Source: an uncultured Bacteroidales bacterium
Lineage (GTDB): Bacteria > Bacteroidota > Bacteroidia > Bacteroidales > Paludibacteraceae
DNA length: 64,000 nucleotides
Assembly (NCBI GenBank): GCA_902784585.1
Contig: CACZVM010000003.1
Span: 1-64,000 of the forward strand
Reading direction: 5' to 3'
A program made the position numbers and the translations under genes. Below, one piece after another: positions 16,292 to 26,162 of this stretch (positions are counted from its first letter, which is position 1; every line of letters starts with the position of its first letter). The notes under the pieces are model-generated. The model saw nothing but the letters and a program-made list of their open reading frames with translations. It was not told the origin of the DNA and did not search any database.

Positions 16292-18505
16292 ATGTTACGC
16301 TTGTTACGTACATATGGAAAGAAAGGGTTGGTAATTGGTAATTTGTTATTGCTGATTGCCTTGGTGTTGGCGTCTTGTAGCACGACCAAATATGTTCCCG
16401 AGGGACAGTACTTGTTGAACAAGGCAAAGGTCAAATGCGTGGACGATAAGTCGGTGCCTACCGGTGAGTTGCGCGGTTACCTCCGTCAGACACAGAACAC
16501 CGAGATTCTTGGTTTCTGGAAGTTGCAACTGCAGATCTACAACACCGCCCCTGCCGACACTACCACCAAATCCAAGAAACGCCTGGCGCGTAATGCGCAT
16601 AAGATGGGTGAAGCACCTGTCATCTACGACGAGGAGTTGACGCGTATCAGTATGCAGCAACTTCAGCAGCAGATGAATAACATGGGTTATTTCCATGCAG
16701 AGGTGGACACCGTGAAGCGTTATAAGAAGCGCAAGAAGGTGGAGGTCACCTATCTGGTGAAGGCGCATCAGGTCTATACGCTGCGCGACTACCGGGTGGA
16801 CATAGCCGACGAGACCATTCGTCGCATCGCCACCGAAGAGAGCTGCGTGGTCAAACGCGGTGAACACTTCTCCACCGCTATGCTCGACGAGGAGCGCGCA
16901 CGTATCACTACGCGGATGCGTAATCTCGGATATTTCTATTTTGAGAAGTCGATGCTGGAATATACTGCCGATAGCGCGTTGGGTACCCACGAGGTGGATA
17001 TCCGGTTGCATATGGCGCCGTATATCTCTCATCTAGACTCAGCAGAGCAGAAACGCCTGCAGACGCGCTATTATATTCGCAACGTGGACTTCAAGTTGGA
17101 CAAACCCTTCTTGCGTAATCGTACCTTGCGTCGCGCCTGTCGTATTCAGGAGGGCAAACAATTCGCCGAGTGGCGTGAGGAGCGTACCTACGCGCGCATG
17201 AATGCCTTGCCTCCTGTCAAGTATGTGGATATCTCCTATACGTTGGTGAACGACTCGCTTGCCGGCGACTCATTGCTTGATTGTACCATTACTATATCCC
17301 GCGGACGGCTCAACTCTGTCTCTGCCGAAGTGGAAGGTACCTACAGCGCAGGCGACTGGGGAATAGCCGGCGGCGTGCATTATAGCAACAAGAATATCTT
17401 CCGCGGCGCAGAAATCCTCTCTCTGGGCGGACGTGCTTCCTATGAATGGCGTGCTAACGGCGGTCGGGCTATCGAGGCCAAGGCCGAAGCCGGATTGACC
17501 TTCCCGTCGAATATCAAGGTCAATATAGCTTACAACTACCAGAAGCGGCCGGACGAATATCTGCGTACGATCGCCAATGCGGGACTGGCGTATACGATCT
17601 TTCCCCATTCCGGCAGTCGCTGGACGCATTATTTCAACTTGATAGATATCAGTTATATCTACGTACCCTGGATGACGGATGAGTTTAAACATAATTTCAT
17701 CGATCGTTCATCTGTTTTGCGTTCCAGCTACGAAGACCATTTCATTGTCGATTGGAGTTATACAGCCAGCTATACTACCTATAGTCAGCGTCATCCCAAT
17801 CGCTCTTATCTGCAATTCGCCCTGCGCGTGGAGACAGCCGGCAATGCACTGTATGCTTTGTCCAAAGTCGCTTCACTCCCGCAGGACGAGAACAACAATT
17901 ATATGCTATGGCGTATTCCTTTTGCGCAATATGCCAAGGGAGATATCAACTTCACGTATCATGGCATTCCCGTGCCGAAGCACCATTTGGTGGGTCACAT
18001 AGGCTTGGGCGTGGCGATGCCTTATCTCAATTCGGATGTGATGCCTTTTGAGAAGCGTTACTTCGGTGGCGGCTCCAACGGTGTGCGCGGCTGGCAGGCT
18101 CGTACGCTTGGCCCCGGTATATTCAACAGGCAGGGAACGGCGCTGGTCTATGACCTGCGGGCAGGAGACATCCATCTGGAAATGAACTTGGAATATCGGT
18201 TTAAGGTGCTTAGTTTCCTAGAACTGGCGGCGTTCCTCGATGCGGGAAATATTTGGACGATCAAGGATTATGACGATCAGAAGGGCGGCTTGTTCCGCTT
18301 CGGTGAGTTCTATAAGCAAATAGCGTGGAGTTACGGAGCAGGTATCCGCTTCGACCTGTCGTTCCTCATCTTCCGCATCGATCTGGGTGTCAAGCTCCAT
18401 GACCCAGGTCGCATAGAGGAGGGTACGCAATGGCGCACCAAGCAGAACGGACTGAGTTGGAGCAAAGACTGTACACTCCATTTTGCCATAGGATACCCCT
18501 TCTAA
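16292..18505 (+). CDS. tamL: TamL: lipoprotein of the BamA/TamA (Omp85) family
   Basis: A 737-residue Omp85 protein that inserts or translocates outer-membrane proteins. It has a lipoprotein signal with lipobox VLASC (Cys29), which distinguishes TamL of Bacteroidota from TamA. POTRA-like repeats follow (about 40-330), then a 16-strand barrel, with the conserved FGGGSNGVRGWQAR motif (about 590-603) and a terminal Phe. Length and order fit the family. Part of the signal peptide (LVIGN) is encoded by GGTAATT heptads. It starts ~10 nt after the promoter and leads the run to mnmA. Confidence 0.93.
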   Translation: MLRLLRTYGKKGLVIGNLLLLIALVLASCSTTKYVPEGQYLLNKAKVKCVDDKSVPTGELRGYLRQTQNTEILGFWKLQLQIYNTAPADTTTKSKKRLARNAHKMGEAPVIYDEELTRISMQQLQQQMNNMGYFHAEVDTVKRYKKRKKVEVTYLVKAHQVYTLRDYRVDIADETIRRIATEESCVVKRGEHFSTAMLDEERARITTRMRNLGYFYFEKSMLEYTADSALGTHEVDIRLHMAPYISHLDSAEQKRLQTRYYIRNVDFKLDKPFLRNRTLRRACRIQEGKQFAEWREERTYARMNALPPVKYVDISYTLVNDSLAGDSLLDCTITISRGRLNSVSAEVEGTYSAGDWGIAGGVHYSNKNIFRGAEILSLGGRASYEWRANGGRAIEAKAEAGLTFPSNIKVNIAYNYQKRPDEYLRTIANAGLAYTIFPHSGSRWTHYFNLIDISYIYVPWMTDEFKHNFIDRSSVLRSSYEDHFIVDWSYTASYTTYSQRHPNRSYLQFALRVETAGNALYALSKVASLPQDENNNYMLWRIPFAQYAKGDINFTYHGIPVPKHHLVGHIGLGVAMPYLNSDVMPFEKRYFGGGSNGVRGWQARTLGPGIFNRQGTALVYDLRAGDIHLEMNLEYRFKVLSFLELAAFLDAGNIWTIKDYDDQKGGLFRFGEFYKQIAWSYGAGIRFDLSFLIFRIDLGVKLHDPGRIEEGTQWRTKQNGLSWSKDCTLHFAIGYPF

Positions 18506-18588
18506 AATCAAGATTTTAGATTTATGATTTATGATTTAAGATTTAAGATTGCAAATTTAAGATTTATGATTTTAGATTTTTGATTTAT
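18506..18588 (+). repeat. Intercistronic heptad repeat block (GATTTAT/GATTTAA)
   Basis: About eleven degenerate GATTTAN units fill the gap between tamL and rnhB and run into the ATG of rnhB (last unit GATTTATG). Confidence 0.9.
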
Positions 18589-19201
18589 GCTGAAGACTCA
18601 CATGATATCAGGGCTGATCGAGGCTGGATGCGATGAGGCGGGACGAGGTCCGCTGGCGGGGAGTGTGTTCGCGGCGGCCGTGATCTTAGATCCCGAGCGG
18701 GTGGAGCAAGTTCCCGAGTTCGCCTGGCTCAACGACTCCAAGCAACTGACCGATCGTCAGCGTTATGCCCTCCGGCCGGTCATCGAACGCGAGGCCGTCA
18801 GTTGGGCAGTTGTGGAGGTGACGGCACAGGAGATAGACCAACGCAACATACTGCAGTGCTCCCTCCTCGGCATGCAGCGGGCATTGGATCGTCTGGCGGT
18901 TCGTCCGCAGCATATACTGGTGGATGGCAACAAATGGCGTCCCTACGTGCCGGAAGGCGAAATGCTGGAGATTCCAGCTCACACGGTAGTACACGGTGAT
19001 GCTACGTATATGTCGATAGCCGCTGCCTCGGTGCTGGCCAAGACATATCGCGACGATTATATGTTGCGCCTCCACCGAGAGTATCCGCAGTACGGATGGG
19101 ACTCCAACAAGGGTTATCCCACGGCGGAACACTACGAGGCACTACGCCGCTACGGTCCTACGCCTTACCATAGAATGACATTTAATTTAAAATTGCAATA
19201 A
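18587..19201 (+). CDS. rnhB: Ribonuclease HII
   Basis: A 204-residue endonuclease that cuts RNA in RNA-DNA hybrids and starts removal of misincorporated ribonucleotides. It has the DEAGRGPLAG motif (Asp16, Glu17), a later catalytic Asp in HILVDGNKW and the fourth acidic site in VHGDATYMSIAAASVLAK, with GYPTAEHYEAL and GPTPYHR at the end. The chosen ATG lies in the last unit of the preceding heptad block; Met6 (18602) is an alternative. sppA follows after 3 bp. Confidence 0.95.
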   Translation: MLKTHMISGLIEAGCDEAGRGPLAGSVFAAAVILDPERVEQVPEFAWLNDSKQLTDRQRYALRPVIEREAVSWAVVEVTAQEIDQRNILQCSLLGMQRALDRLAVRPQHILVDGNKWRPYVPEGEMLEIPAHTVVHGDATYMSIAAASVLAKTYRDDYMLRLHREYPQYGWDSNKGYPTAEHYEALRRYGPTPYHRMTFNLKLQ

Positions 19202-19204
19202 CTT

Positions 19205-20983
19205 ATGATTTTTATTCATCGCACCATGACGGAAGGCGAGCAACAGCCTCGTCCGCGTCGCAAGATCGGTTGCCTGGGTGGCTGCCTCATCTTCTTTGCT
19301 GTCTATTTTATCTGTAGTGCCATCCTCGGATGGATCATGGGAGACGCTTTCTCGTCTTCTACTGTGGAACTCAAGGATCAGACTGTCTATCGTCTGCAGA
19401 TGAAGGGCACGCTGGTGGAGCAGGCTAAAGAGGATAATCCCTTTGCCTCTCTGATGAACCAGATGCCTTATTACGGCCGTTACAACGATGAGACTACTGT
19501 AGGTCTTGATCAGTTGCTGAGTAATATCCGTTTGGCGAAGAACGACGATCGTATACTGGGCATATGGCTCGATGGAGCGGAACTGTCGATGGCTCCGGCC
19601 AGTGCAAAGGCTATTCGTGACGCCCTGCTGGACTTCAAGCAAAGTGGCAAATGGATTATCGCTTCGGCGAAGAGTTACGGAGGTACCAACTACTACGTGG
19701 CTTCGGTGGCCGATCGTATATGTCTGGACCCCACCGGTGCGGTGGCTTGGCACGGACTGGTGGCACAGAAAATGTATTATACCCGTCTGATGGAGAAAGT
19801 GGGTGTAGAGATGCAGATCCTGAAGGTCGGCACATTTAAGTCGGCTGTGGAACCGTTTTTCCGTACTTCGATGTCAGAGGCCGACCGTCTGCAGACCAAG
19901 CAGTTTATCGACGGCATATGGGAAGAGTATAAGTCCGCTGTAGGTGCATCGCGTCATCTGACCAACGCACAACTGGAGGAATTGGCCGATCGCTATATGG
20001 GGCTGCAGTCGGCCGAAGACAACCTCCGTGCCGGACTGGTGGACACACTGATCTATACTCTGGATATAGACTCGCTGCTACGTGTCTACACCGGCACCAA
20101 GGACTACAAGACCTTGCGTACCGGCCAATTGGCACAAGTGAAGCGTCCGGAGTCAAAGGCTAAGGACAAGGTGGCAGTGCTATACCTGGAAGGTGCTATC
20201 ACCGACGAAGATGGTGATGGAATAGTAGGTACGGAAGTCATCAAGACACTGAAGAAGATCCGCAAGAACGATGACGTTAAGGCACTGGTGCTGCGTGTCA
20301 GCAGTCCTGGTGGTTCGGCTGATGCCAGCGAACAGATTTGGCATGCTATTCAGAATATCAAGGCCGATAGTATACCGGTGGTGGTTTCTATGGGCGACTA
20401 CGCTGCCTCAGGCGGATATTATATCTCCTGCGGTGCGGATTATATATTCGCTGAACCCACTACGATCACCGGTTCCATCGGCATCTTCGGTACGGTACCT
20501 AACGTGAAGAAACTACGCGAGAAAATAGGTCTCGACATCGATGAATATGGTACCAATCGCCATTCGACGTTGGAGTGGAATATAATCTACAAAGGTATGA
20601 ATCCGGAGGAGTATCACTTGATGCAGACCATGGTGGAACGCGGCTATGACCTATTCACCTCGCGTTGTGCGGAAGGCCGTCATGTCAGTCAGGATTATAT
20701 CAAGTCGATTGGCGAAGGTCGGGTATGGTTGGGCAACAAGGCGCAGACTATCGGCTTGGTGGACCAAATGGGTAATATCGATGATGCTATTGCCAAGGCC
20801 GTCGAACTGGCCGGACTGGAGGACTATAAGACGGTGTATTATCCGGACGTAGTAGATCCATTTGAGGAGCTGCTGAAGATGTTGAACAACACCACCGAGG
20901 AGGAACGTCTCTTGATGAAGGTACGTTCGTTCTGCTCCAAGCCGCGTGTGATGGCATTGATGCCCGAAGTGAAAATCCAATAA
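19205..20983 (+). CDS. sppA: Signal peptide peptidase SppA (67-kDa form)
   Basis: A 592-residue membrane-bound serine protease that degrades cleaved signal peptides. A cytoplasmic tail and one membrane segment (about 22-47) are followed by two tandem SppA domains. The catalytic Lys is expected in ASAKSYGGTNYYVAS (first domain) and the Ser in GDYAASGGYYIS (second domain), the split Ser-Lys dyad of the long form. It begins three bases after rnhB; a second Met at 19229 is possible. Confidence 0.93.
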   Translation: MIFIHRTMTEGEQQPRPRRKIGCLGGCLIFFAVYFICSAILGWIMGDAFSSSTVELKDQTVYRLQMKGTLVEQAKEDNPFASLMNQMPYYGRYNDETTVGLDQLLSNIRLAKNDDRILGIWLDGAELSMAPASAKAIRDALLDFKQSGKWIIASAKSYGGTNYYVASVADRICLDPTGAVAWHGLVAQKMYYTRLMEKVGVEMQILKVGTFKSAVEPFFRTSMSEADRLQTKQFIDGIWEEYKSAVGASRHLTNAQLEELADRYMGLQSAEDNLRAGLVDTLIYTLDIDSLLRVYTGTKDYKTLRTGQLAQVKRPESKAKDKVAVLYLEGAITDEDGDGIVGTEVIKTLKKIRKNDDVKALVLRVSSPGGSADASEQIWHAIQNIKADSIPVVVSMGDYAASGGYYISCGADYIFAEPTTITGSIGIFGTVPNVKKLREKIGLDIDEYGTNRHSTLEWNIIYKGMNPEEYHLMQTMVERGYDLFTSRCAEGRHVSQDYIKSIGEGRVWLGNKAQTIGLVDQMGNIDDAIAKAVELAGLEDYKTVYYPDVVDPFEELLKMLNNTTEEERLLMKVRSFCSKPRVMALMPEVKIQ

Positions 20984-21004
20984 TCTGAATGCTGAATGCT
21001 GAAA
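20984..21004 (+). repeat. Heptad repeat (TGAATGC) spanning the lpxK start codon
   Basis: Nearly three TGAATGC units sit between the sppA stop and lpxK. They create two ATGs seven bases apart in different frames; only the second (20996) opens lpxK. Confidence 0.8.
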
Positions 21005-22006
21005 GCCATTACCATTCCGCTTAGCTGGCTCTACACACTCGGTGTAGCCGTTCGTCATGTGCTCTTTGACCAGCACCTGTTGCCTTCCTTCAGCGTGAAG
21101 GTACCTACTATTTGTGTGGGCAATCTGGCGGTGGGTGGCACCGGTAAGACGCCTATGGTGGAATATATCGTGCGATTGTTGTTGGCCAATGGTTTCCACC
21201 CGGCTATCCTCTCGCGTGGCTACAAGCGTAAGACGCACGGATTTTACATGGCCGATGCGCACTCCACGGCTCTCACCATCGGCGACGAGGCGATGCAACT
21301 GCACCGCTACTTTCCTGACATTCCGGTGGCAGTGTGTGAACATCGTGTACGGGGCATCCATCGTCTGCAGAAGCTAGTGCCCGACGTAGATGTAGTGGTC
21401 CTGGATGATGCCTTCCAGCATCGTACGCTGCGCTGTGGCTTCAATGTGCTGCTTACCCCCTACGATCATCTTTATATAGACGATCATATGTTGCCGTGGG
21501 GTACGTTGCGTGATCTTCCGTCGCGTGCGCTCCGTGCTGATGCTATCGTGGTAACCAAATGTCCGTCTTCTATTCGACCTATCGACATGCGCGTGGTGGA
21601 CAATCGCCTCCATCTGCCGGTTTACCAGCAGTTGCATTTTACCGGGCTCAGCTATCCACCAATGGAGCAGGAGGGTACTCCCCTGGTGCTCTGCGGCATC
21701 GCCCAACCGAAATATCTGATGGATTATGTGTTGCAGCATTATCCCAAGGCGGAACTGATGGCTTTTCCTGATCATCATGACTACTCGGAGAAGGATGCGA
21801 CGGCTATCATGCAACGTGCCGAACCTTTTGATTTCGTTCTCACCACCGAGAAGGACAGACAGCGTCTGCGACTCACTACGCTGGTGGAGCAGATAGCCAT
21901 GCAGCACAAACGCCTTATTGCACTGCCGGTACAGGTGAAGTTCTTGACCGACGCAGCGGCCTTCAATCGACAGATACTCAATTATGTTAGTCAAAAAAAG
22001 CAGTAG
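20996..22006 (+). CDS. lpxK: Tetraacyldisaccharide 4'-kinase
   Basis: A 336-residue inner-membrane-associated kinase that adds the 4'-phosphate to the lipid A precursor. It has an N-terminal membrane-binding helix (about 1-25), the P-loop VGNLAVGGTGKTPMVEY (about 39-55), ILSRGYKR, the Asp-rich VVLDDAFQHR and a C-terminal TTEKDRQRL motif, all typical of LpxK. Five bases separate it from the MsbA-like exporter gene, so lipid A completion and export are encoded together. Confidence 0.95.
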   Translation: MLKAITIPLSWLYTLGVAVRHVLFDQHLLPSFSVKVPTICVGNLAVGGTGKTPMVEYIVRLLLANGFHPAILSRGYKRKTHGFYMADAHSTALTIGDEAMQLHRYFPDIPVAVCEHRVRGIHRLQKLVPDVDVVVLDDAFQHRTLRCGFNVLLTPYDHLYIDDHMLPWGTLRDLPSRALRADAIVVTKCPSSIRPIDMRVVDNRLHLPVYQQLHFTGLSYPPMEQEGTPLVLCGIAQPKYLMDYVLQHYPKAELMAFPDHHDYSEKDATAIMQRAEPFDFVLTTEKDRQRLRLTTLVEQIAMQHKRLIALPVQVKFLTDAAAFNRQILNYVSQKKQ

Positions 22007-22011
22007 ATAGT

Positions 22012-23868
22012 ATGCCGATTGTCTCTCTGATACGTCGTTTCGTACCGCCTTACCGCGGCCAGATGATGCTTAGCATCTTCTTCAACCTGCTCTCCACAGT
22101 GCTGTCGCTCTTCTCGTTTGCGGCGATCATACCTGTGCTGCGCATCCTCTTCGGACTGACGACCGCAGAGGCCGTGCCGGTGGACCTTGCCGCTACTGTC
22201 GGATTGCAGGAGTTCGTGGCCGGACTACGTACCAACCTCTACTGCATGATGCTCGACCAGATTGCGCAGCACGGTGCCGGTTACGTACTATTGATGCTGG
22301 GTTTGTTCCTCGTGCTGATGACCGGACTCAAGTGCCTGGCGGCGTGGTTGGCTAACTATTGCATGGTGCCAATACGCACTGGTGTGCTGCGCGACTTGCG
22401 CCAGCAGCTCTACGACAAGATATTGACGCTTCCTATGGGTTATTTCACTGAGGCACGCCGCGGTGATATCATCTCGCGCATGACCAACGACGTCAATGAG
22501 GTGGAGGCGTCTATTATGTCAGCACTGGATATCCTGTTCAAAGACCCGATCATGATCCTCGTCTATCTGACGACGATGCTTGTTATTTCGTGGCAGCTGA
22601 CCTTATTCGTCCTGCTACTAATGCCGATAGCTATCTTGCTCATCGGTCGCATCGGACGTAGCCTGAAGCGTTCTTCCACACGCGGACAGGAGCAGAACGC
22701 CGAAATTCTCTCGGCGGTAGATGAGACGCTACTGGGTCTGCGTGTCGTTAAGGGATTTAATGCCCAAGACAAACTGCGAATGCGTTTCTCATCGCTCATC
22801 AATGCCACGCGCTCTACCTTCAACCGCATCAACCGCCGTTACTATCTGGCGCATCCTTTGTCGGAGTTCCTCGGCACCGCCCTCATTGCTGTCATCCTAT
22901 GGTTCGGCGGATTGTTGATCTTGGGTGATCATGCCACCATAGATGCAGCTACGTTCATCTATTATCTGGTTATTTTCTATTCGATCATCAATCCCGCCAA
23001 GGATCTGAGCAAAGCTGCTTACGGCATCCGTCGCGGCCAGGCTTCTCTGGAGCGCATTGACGCCGTGTTGCATACCAGCAGTAATATCTCCGAACCTGCT
23101 AGGCCAGATCAGGTATGTTTTGAGAAAGCTATCGAACTGCGGGATATATCGTTTGCATACCAACCCGAACGGGAAGTGCTCAGCCATATTTCGCTCCTTG
23201 TGCCCAAGGGAAAGACGGTGGCGCTGGTGGGGCAGTCGGGTAGTGGTAAGACCACACTCACCGATCTCGTCCCGCGTTTCTACGACCCGCAAGAGGGTGC
23301 CGTATTGTTGGATGGCATCGACATCCGTCGTTTTGCGACGCATGACCTGCGCGCACTGATGGGTATCGTCTGCCAGGAACCCATTCTCTTCAACGACACA
23401 GTCTACAACAACATTACTTTCGGCGTTGATACCTCTCAGCCGGCACCTAACGGTCATACTTGGTCGGATGCAGTAGAGCAGGCGGCTCGTATCGCGAATG
23501 CCCATGAGTTTATTGCCGCGATGCCAGAGGGATATCAGACGGTCATTGGTGACCGCGGCAGCCGTCTGTCTGGTGGACAACGCCAACGACTGAGTATTGC
23601 CCGAGCAATACTGAAGAACCCACCTATACTCATTCTCGACGAAGCCACTTCTGCACTCGACTCAGAATCGGAGCGATTGGTGCAGGATGCTTTAGAACAC
23701 TTGATGCGCGATCGCACTACTTTAGTGGTGGCTCACCGCCTATCCACTATCCGTCATGCCGACCTCATCTGTGTGCTCCACGAGGGATCCATCGTCGAAC
23801 GCGGTACGCACGACGAACTATATGCCCTTGGCGGCTACTATACCAAGTTGGTAGATATGCAGCAGTAA
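22012..23868 (+). CDS. ABC exporter, MsbA-like lipid flippase
   Basis: A 618-residue half-transporter with an N-terminal six-helix membrane domain (about 1-330) and a C-terminal ATPase: Walker A GQSGSGKTT, Q-loop, signature LSGGQRQRL, Walker B ILILDEATSALD and switch His in VAHRLS. Its place five bases after lpxK supports flipping of lipid A core across the inner membrane, as MsbA does, but related exporters move drugs and other lipids. The upstream membrane part has the long periplasmic loops usual for MsbA relatives of Bacteroidota. Confidence 0.9.
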   Translation: MPIVSLIRRFVPPYRGQMMLSIFFNLLSTVLSLFSFAAIIPVLRILFGLTTAEAVPVDLAATVGLQEFVAGLRTNLYCMMLDQIAQHGAGYVLLMLGLFLVLMTGLKCLAAWLANYCMVPIRTGVLRDLRQQLYDKILTLPMGYFTEARRGDIISRMTNDVNEVEASIMSALDILFKDPIMILVYLTTMLVISWQLTLFVLLLMPIAILLIGRIGRSLKRSSTRGQEQNAEILSAVDETLLGLRVVKGFNAQDKLRMRFSSLINATRSTFNRINRRYYLAHPLSEFLGTALIAVILWFGGLLILGDHATIDAATFIYYLVIFYSIINPAKDLSKAAYGIRRGQASLERIDAVLHTSSNISEPARPDQVCFEKAIELRDISFAYQPEREVLSHISLLVPKGKTVALVGQSGSGKTTLTDLVPRFYDPQEGAVLLDGIDIRRFATHDLRALMGIVCQEPILFNDTVYNNITFGVDTSQPAPNGHTWSDAVEQAARIANAHEFIAAMPEGYQTVIGDRGSRLSGGQRQRLSIARAILKNPPILILDEATSALDSESERLVQDALEHLMRDRTTLVVAHRLSTIRHADLICVLHEGSIVERGTHDELYALGGYYTKLVDMQQ

Positions 23869-23932
23869 GGTGAAAAGTGAAAGGTGAAAGATGAAAGAAG
23901 AATCTCAAATCTTAAATCCTAAATCACAAATG
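23867..23932 (+). repeat. Intercistronic heptad block upstream of mnmA
   Basis: Two heptad kinds abut: four to five GTGAAAG/GTGAAAA units (23867-23897), then about five AAATCYT/AAATCAC units ending at the mnmA ATG. A frame through the second block would add MKEESQILNPKSQ to MnmA; that is likely an artefact of the repeat. Confidence 0.88.
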
Positions 23933-24994
23933 GCAAGACCAAAGGTTTTGCTTGGTATGTCCGGTGGTATCGACTCCACCGTCAGTGCCATGCTTCTGCT
24001 GGAGCAGGGCTACGAAGTCGTTGGTGTCACTTTCCGTACGTTTGATAGCATCAAGGACTCGTGTCTGGCTAAAGAGAAAGGATGCTGCTCCATTGAGAGT
24101 GTAATGGAGGCCAAGCATAATGCTGAGCGGATGGGCTTCGAGCACCACATCGTCGATTTCCGCGACACTTTCCGTCGTTGCGTCATTCAGAACTTCATCG
24201 ACGAGTATATGGACGGCCGCACACCTAACCCTTGCGTGCTCTGCAACAGTGCAATCAAGTGGGGTGAGCTGATGCGAGTGGCGGATGAATTGGGGTGCGA
24301 ATATATAGCCACTGGTCATTATGCCCGCATTCGCGAGTGCAGCAATCGCTTTTATTTAGCAGCGGCAGCTGACACACACAAGGATCAGACCTATTTCCTT
24401 TGGATGCTTACCGAAGAGCAACTGCGACGTACTATCTTTCCGCTTGGAGATTATACTAAGGATGAAGTGCGTGAGATTGCCCGTGCGCATGGGTTCGATC
24501 AGTTGGCTGTCAAGCGTGAGAGCCAGGAGATCTGTTTCATCCCGAATGATGACTACCGCTCTTTCCTGCGCGCGAACGTGCCCGATTATAACGAACGCGT
24601 ACGCGCAGGCGAGTATATTGACAAGCATGGAAAGGTACTCGGTCGCCATGAGGGGTATGCCAACTATACTATCGGTCAGCGCAAGGGACTCGGCATCGCG
24701 CTCGGACAACGCGCCTTTGTCACCCGCATTGATACAGCCACTAATCAAGTGACGCTCGGTACATATGATGACCTATATGCCACCGAGTTGAATTTTAGGG
24801 GACATGAGTTACGTCGCGTCGGTGACGGGGGAACCATTACCGCTAAAGTACGTTACCGCTCGCAGGCAGTACCTGTCAAAACAATAGACGGGAACTGCTT
24901 GACATTTGCAGTTCCCGTCTGGGGAATTACTCCGGGCCAATCGGTTGTCTTATATCAAGACGACCTCGTCATTGGCGGAGGAATTATTACTTGA
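23930..24994 (+). CDS. mnmA: tRNA-specific 2-thiouridylase MnmA
   Basis: A 354-residue enzyme that makes s2U34 in tRNA-Lys, -Glu and -Gln using persulfide sulfur and ATP. The start at [13 protein letters not shown] is preferred; an ATG at 23891 would only add repeat-encoded residues. The PP-loop is [10 protein letters not shown], the first catalytic Cys is in [11 protein letters not shown] and the second in [14 protein letters not shown], with the tRNA-binding [14 protein letters not shown] and C-terminal beta-barrel. The [15 protein letters not shown] segment is typical of the Bacteroidota form. Its 3' end overlaps the convergent rubrerythrin gene by 8 bp. Confidence 0.95.
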   Translation: MARPKVLLGMSGGIDSTVSAMLLLEQGYEVVGVTFRTFDSIKDSCLAKEKGCCSIESVMEAKHNAERMGFEHHIVDFRDTFRRCVIQNFIDEYMDGRTPNPCVLCNSAIKWGELMRVADELGCEYIATGHYARIRECSNRFYLAAAADTHKDQTYFLWMLTEEQLRRTIFPLGDYTKDEVREIARAHGFDQLAVKRESQEICFIPNDDYRSFLRANVPDYNERVRAGEYIDKHGKVLGRHEGYANYTIGQRKGLGIALGQRAFVTRIDTATNQVTLGTYDDLYATELNFRGHELRRVGDGGTITAKVRYRSQAVPVKTIDGNCLTFAVPVWGITPGQSVVLYQDDLVIGGGIIT

Positions 24995-25532
24995 AATAAC
25001 GCTTAAGCAGTCCTTCGAAACCTTTGCCGTGACGAGCTTCGTCGCGTGCCATCTCGTGTACTGCATCGTGGATAGGATCGAGATCCAACTGTTTAGCGCG
25101 CTTTGCGATATTCAGTTTGTCCTCGCATGCACCGGCCTCCGCCATCATACGTTTCTCGAGGTTGGTCTTGGTATCCCATACCAACTCACCGAGCATCTCC
25201 GCGAAGAGCGAAGCGTGATCTGCCTCCTCGTATGCGTACTTACGGAACGCAGCTGCGATCTCAGGATAACCCTCGCGGTCAGCCTGACGAGCCATAGCCA
25301 GATACTGGCCAACCTCAGTGCACTCACCCATAAAGTGTGAACGCAGACCTTCTGCGATAATCGGGTCTTTCTCATCTTTTGCAACGCCTACGATATGCTC
25401 GCAAGCAAAGTTCAGCTTACCTTCCTCTGCTACCTTCCAGGTAACGATTTGTTTGCATTGCGGACAACGCTCGGGAGCCTCTGCGCCCTCGTGTACATAA
25501 CCACAGATCGGGCAGATAAATTTCTTTGTCAT
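24987..25532 (-). CDS. Reverse rubrerythrin (rubredoxin-ferritin-like peroxidase)
   Basis: A 181-residue non-haem iron peroxidase. The rubredoxin domain is at the N terminus ([20 protein letters not shown], with Cys7, 10, 22 and 25), followed by the four-helix di-iron domain with Glu/His ligands in [23 protein letters not shown] and [17 protein letters not shown]. This order is that of reverse rubrerythrins, which reduce hydrogen peroxide in anaerobes, with NAD(P)H-dependent partners as donors. It is a single gene. A rubredoxin that might pass it electrons is encoded at 59724. Confidence 0.93.
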   Translation of the reverse strand: MTKKFICPICGYVHEGAEAPERCPQCKQIVTWKVAEEGKLNFACEHIVGVAKDEKDPIIAEGLRSHFMGECTEVGQYLAMARQADREGYPEIAAAFRKYAYEEADHASLFAEMLGELVWDTKTNLEKRMMAEAGACEDKLNIAKRAKQLDLDPIHDAVHEMARDEARHGKGFEGLLKRYFK

Positions 25533-25601
25533 GTTCTGTTTGGATTTAAAGGGTTAATAATATAATATGTATTTTTCTGAATTCTAAATTCTGGCGGCTT
25601 C

Positions 25602-26066
25602 CTACATGTTTGCATTATAGTACTGCGGTTGGCCGGTCACTTCTTCGCCTAACCAACTTGGCCGCATGAAGGGTTCCCGCTCGTCACCAACTTCTATCTC
25701 GGCCAGCACGCGGCCTTCCAACCTGCCGTGGAACACATCCACTTCCCAGCAGCGAGGCTGACCCTCGTAGGGCGGGGCAGGGATGATATAGCGCGTCTTC
25801 ATGATCGGGTTGGGCAGGCATATGGCTTGCATCTCCATCGCATCGCTAAGCGGTATTTCCCTTTCCCATTCAAATTTAGCCAGACCTTCGCGCAACCGAC
25901 TAGACTTGATGGTCAGAAATGCCTGCTTGTCGCGGATGCGCACACGGATTGTCTTGCCCGGCTCCTTGCATAGGTAGCCTTGCCAAATCTCATGCGTCTC
26001 ACTCGCTTGCGCGAGGAAACTGTTGTCTCGTACCAGGAATTTGCGTTCTATTTCTGTGTTTTTTGG
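25602..26066 (-). CDS. CYTH domain protein (putative triphosphate tunnel hydrolase)
   Basis: A 154-residue protein whose start at MPKNTEIERKFLV follows the promoter at a normal distance; the frame to 26105 runs through the promoter. It has the ExExK signature (EIERK), then IRVRIRDKQAFLTIKS and FEWEREIP with alternating basic and acidic residues lining the tunnel, and CWEVDVFHGRLEGRVLAEIE, the family hallmark of acidic strands. CYTH proteins hydrolyse inorganic triphosphate or related compounds using Mg2+; the substrate here is not known. Confidence 0.92.
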   Translation of the reverse strand, partial: PKNTEIERKFLVRDNSFLAQASETHEIWQGYLCKEPGKTIRVRIRDKQAFLTIKSSRLREGLAKFEWEREIPLSDAMEMQAICLPNPIMKTRYIIPAPPYEGQPRCWEVDVFHGRLEGRVLAEIEVGDEREPFMRPSWLGEEVTGQPQYYNANM

Positions 26067-26091
26067 CATCTGATGGTAAAAATATTCGCGG

Positions 26092-26123
26092 CAAAGATAC
26101 AACAAAAAAATGATATGTGCAAG
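26092..26123 (-). promoter_or_regulatory. Promoter of the CYTH gene
   Basis: Minus strand CTTGCACATATC (from 26123) and TATCTTTG (26099-26092), spacer 20 nt. It is one of the extended -33 examples. Confidence 0.8.
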
Positions 26124-26162
26124 TTTTAAGCAAAATATGCGTATTTTTAAGTTAATTTTCTA

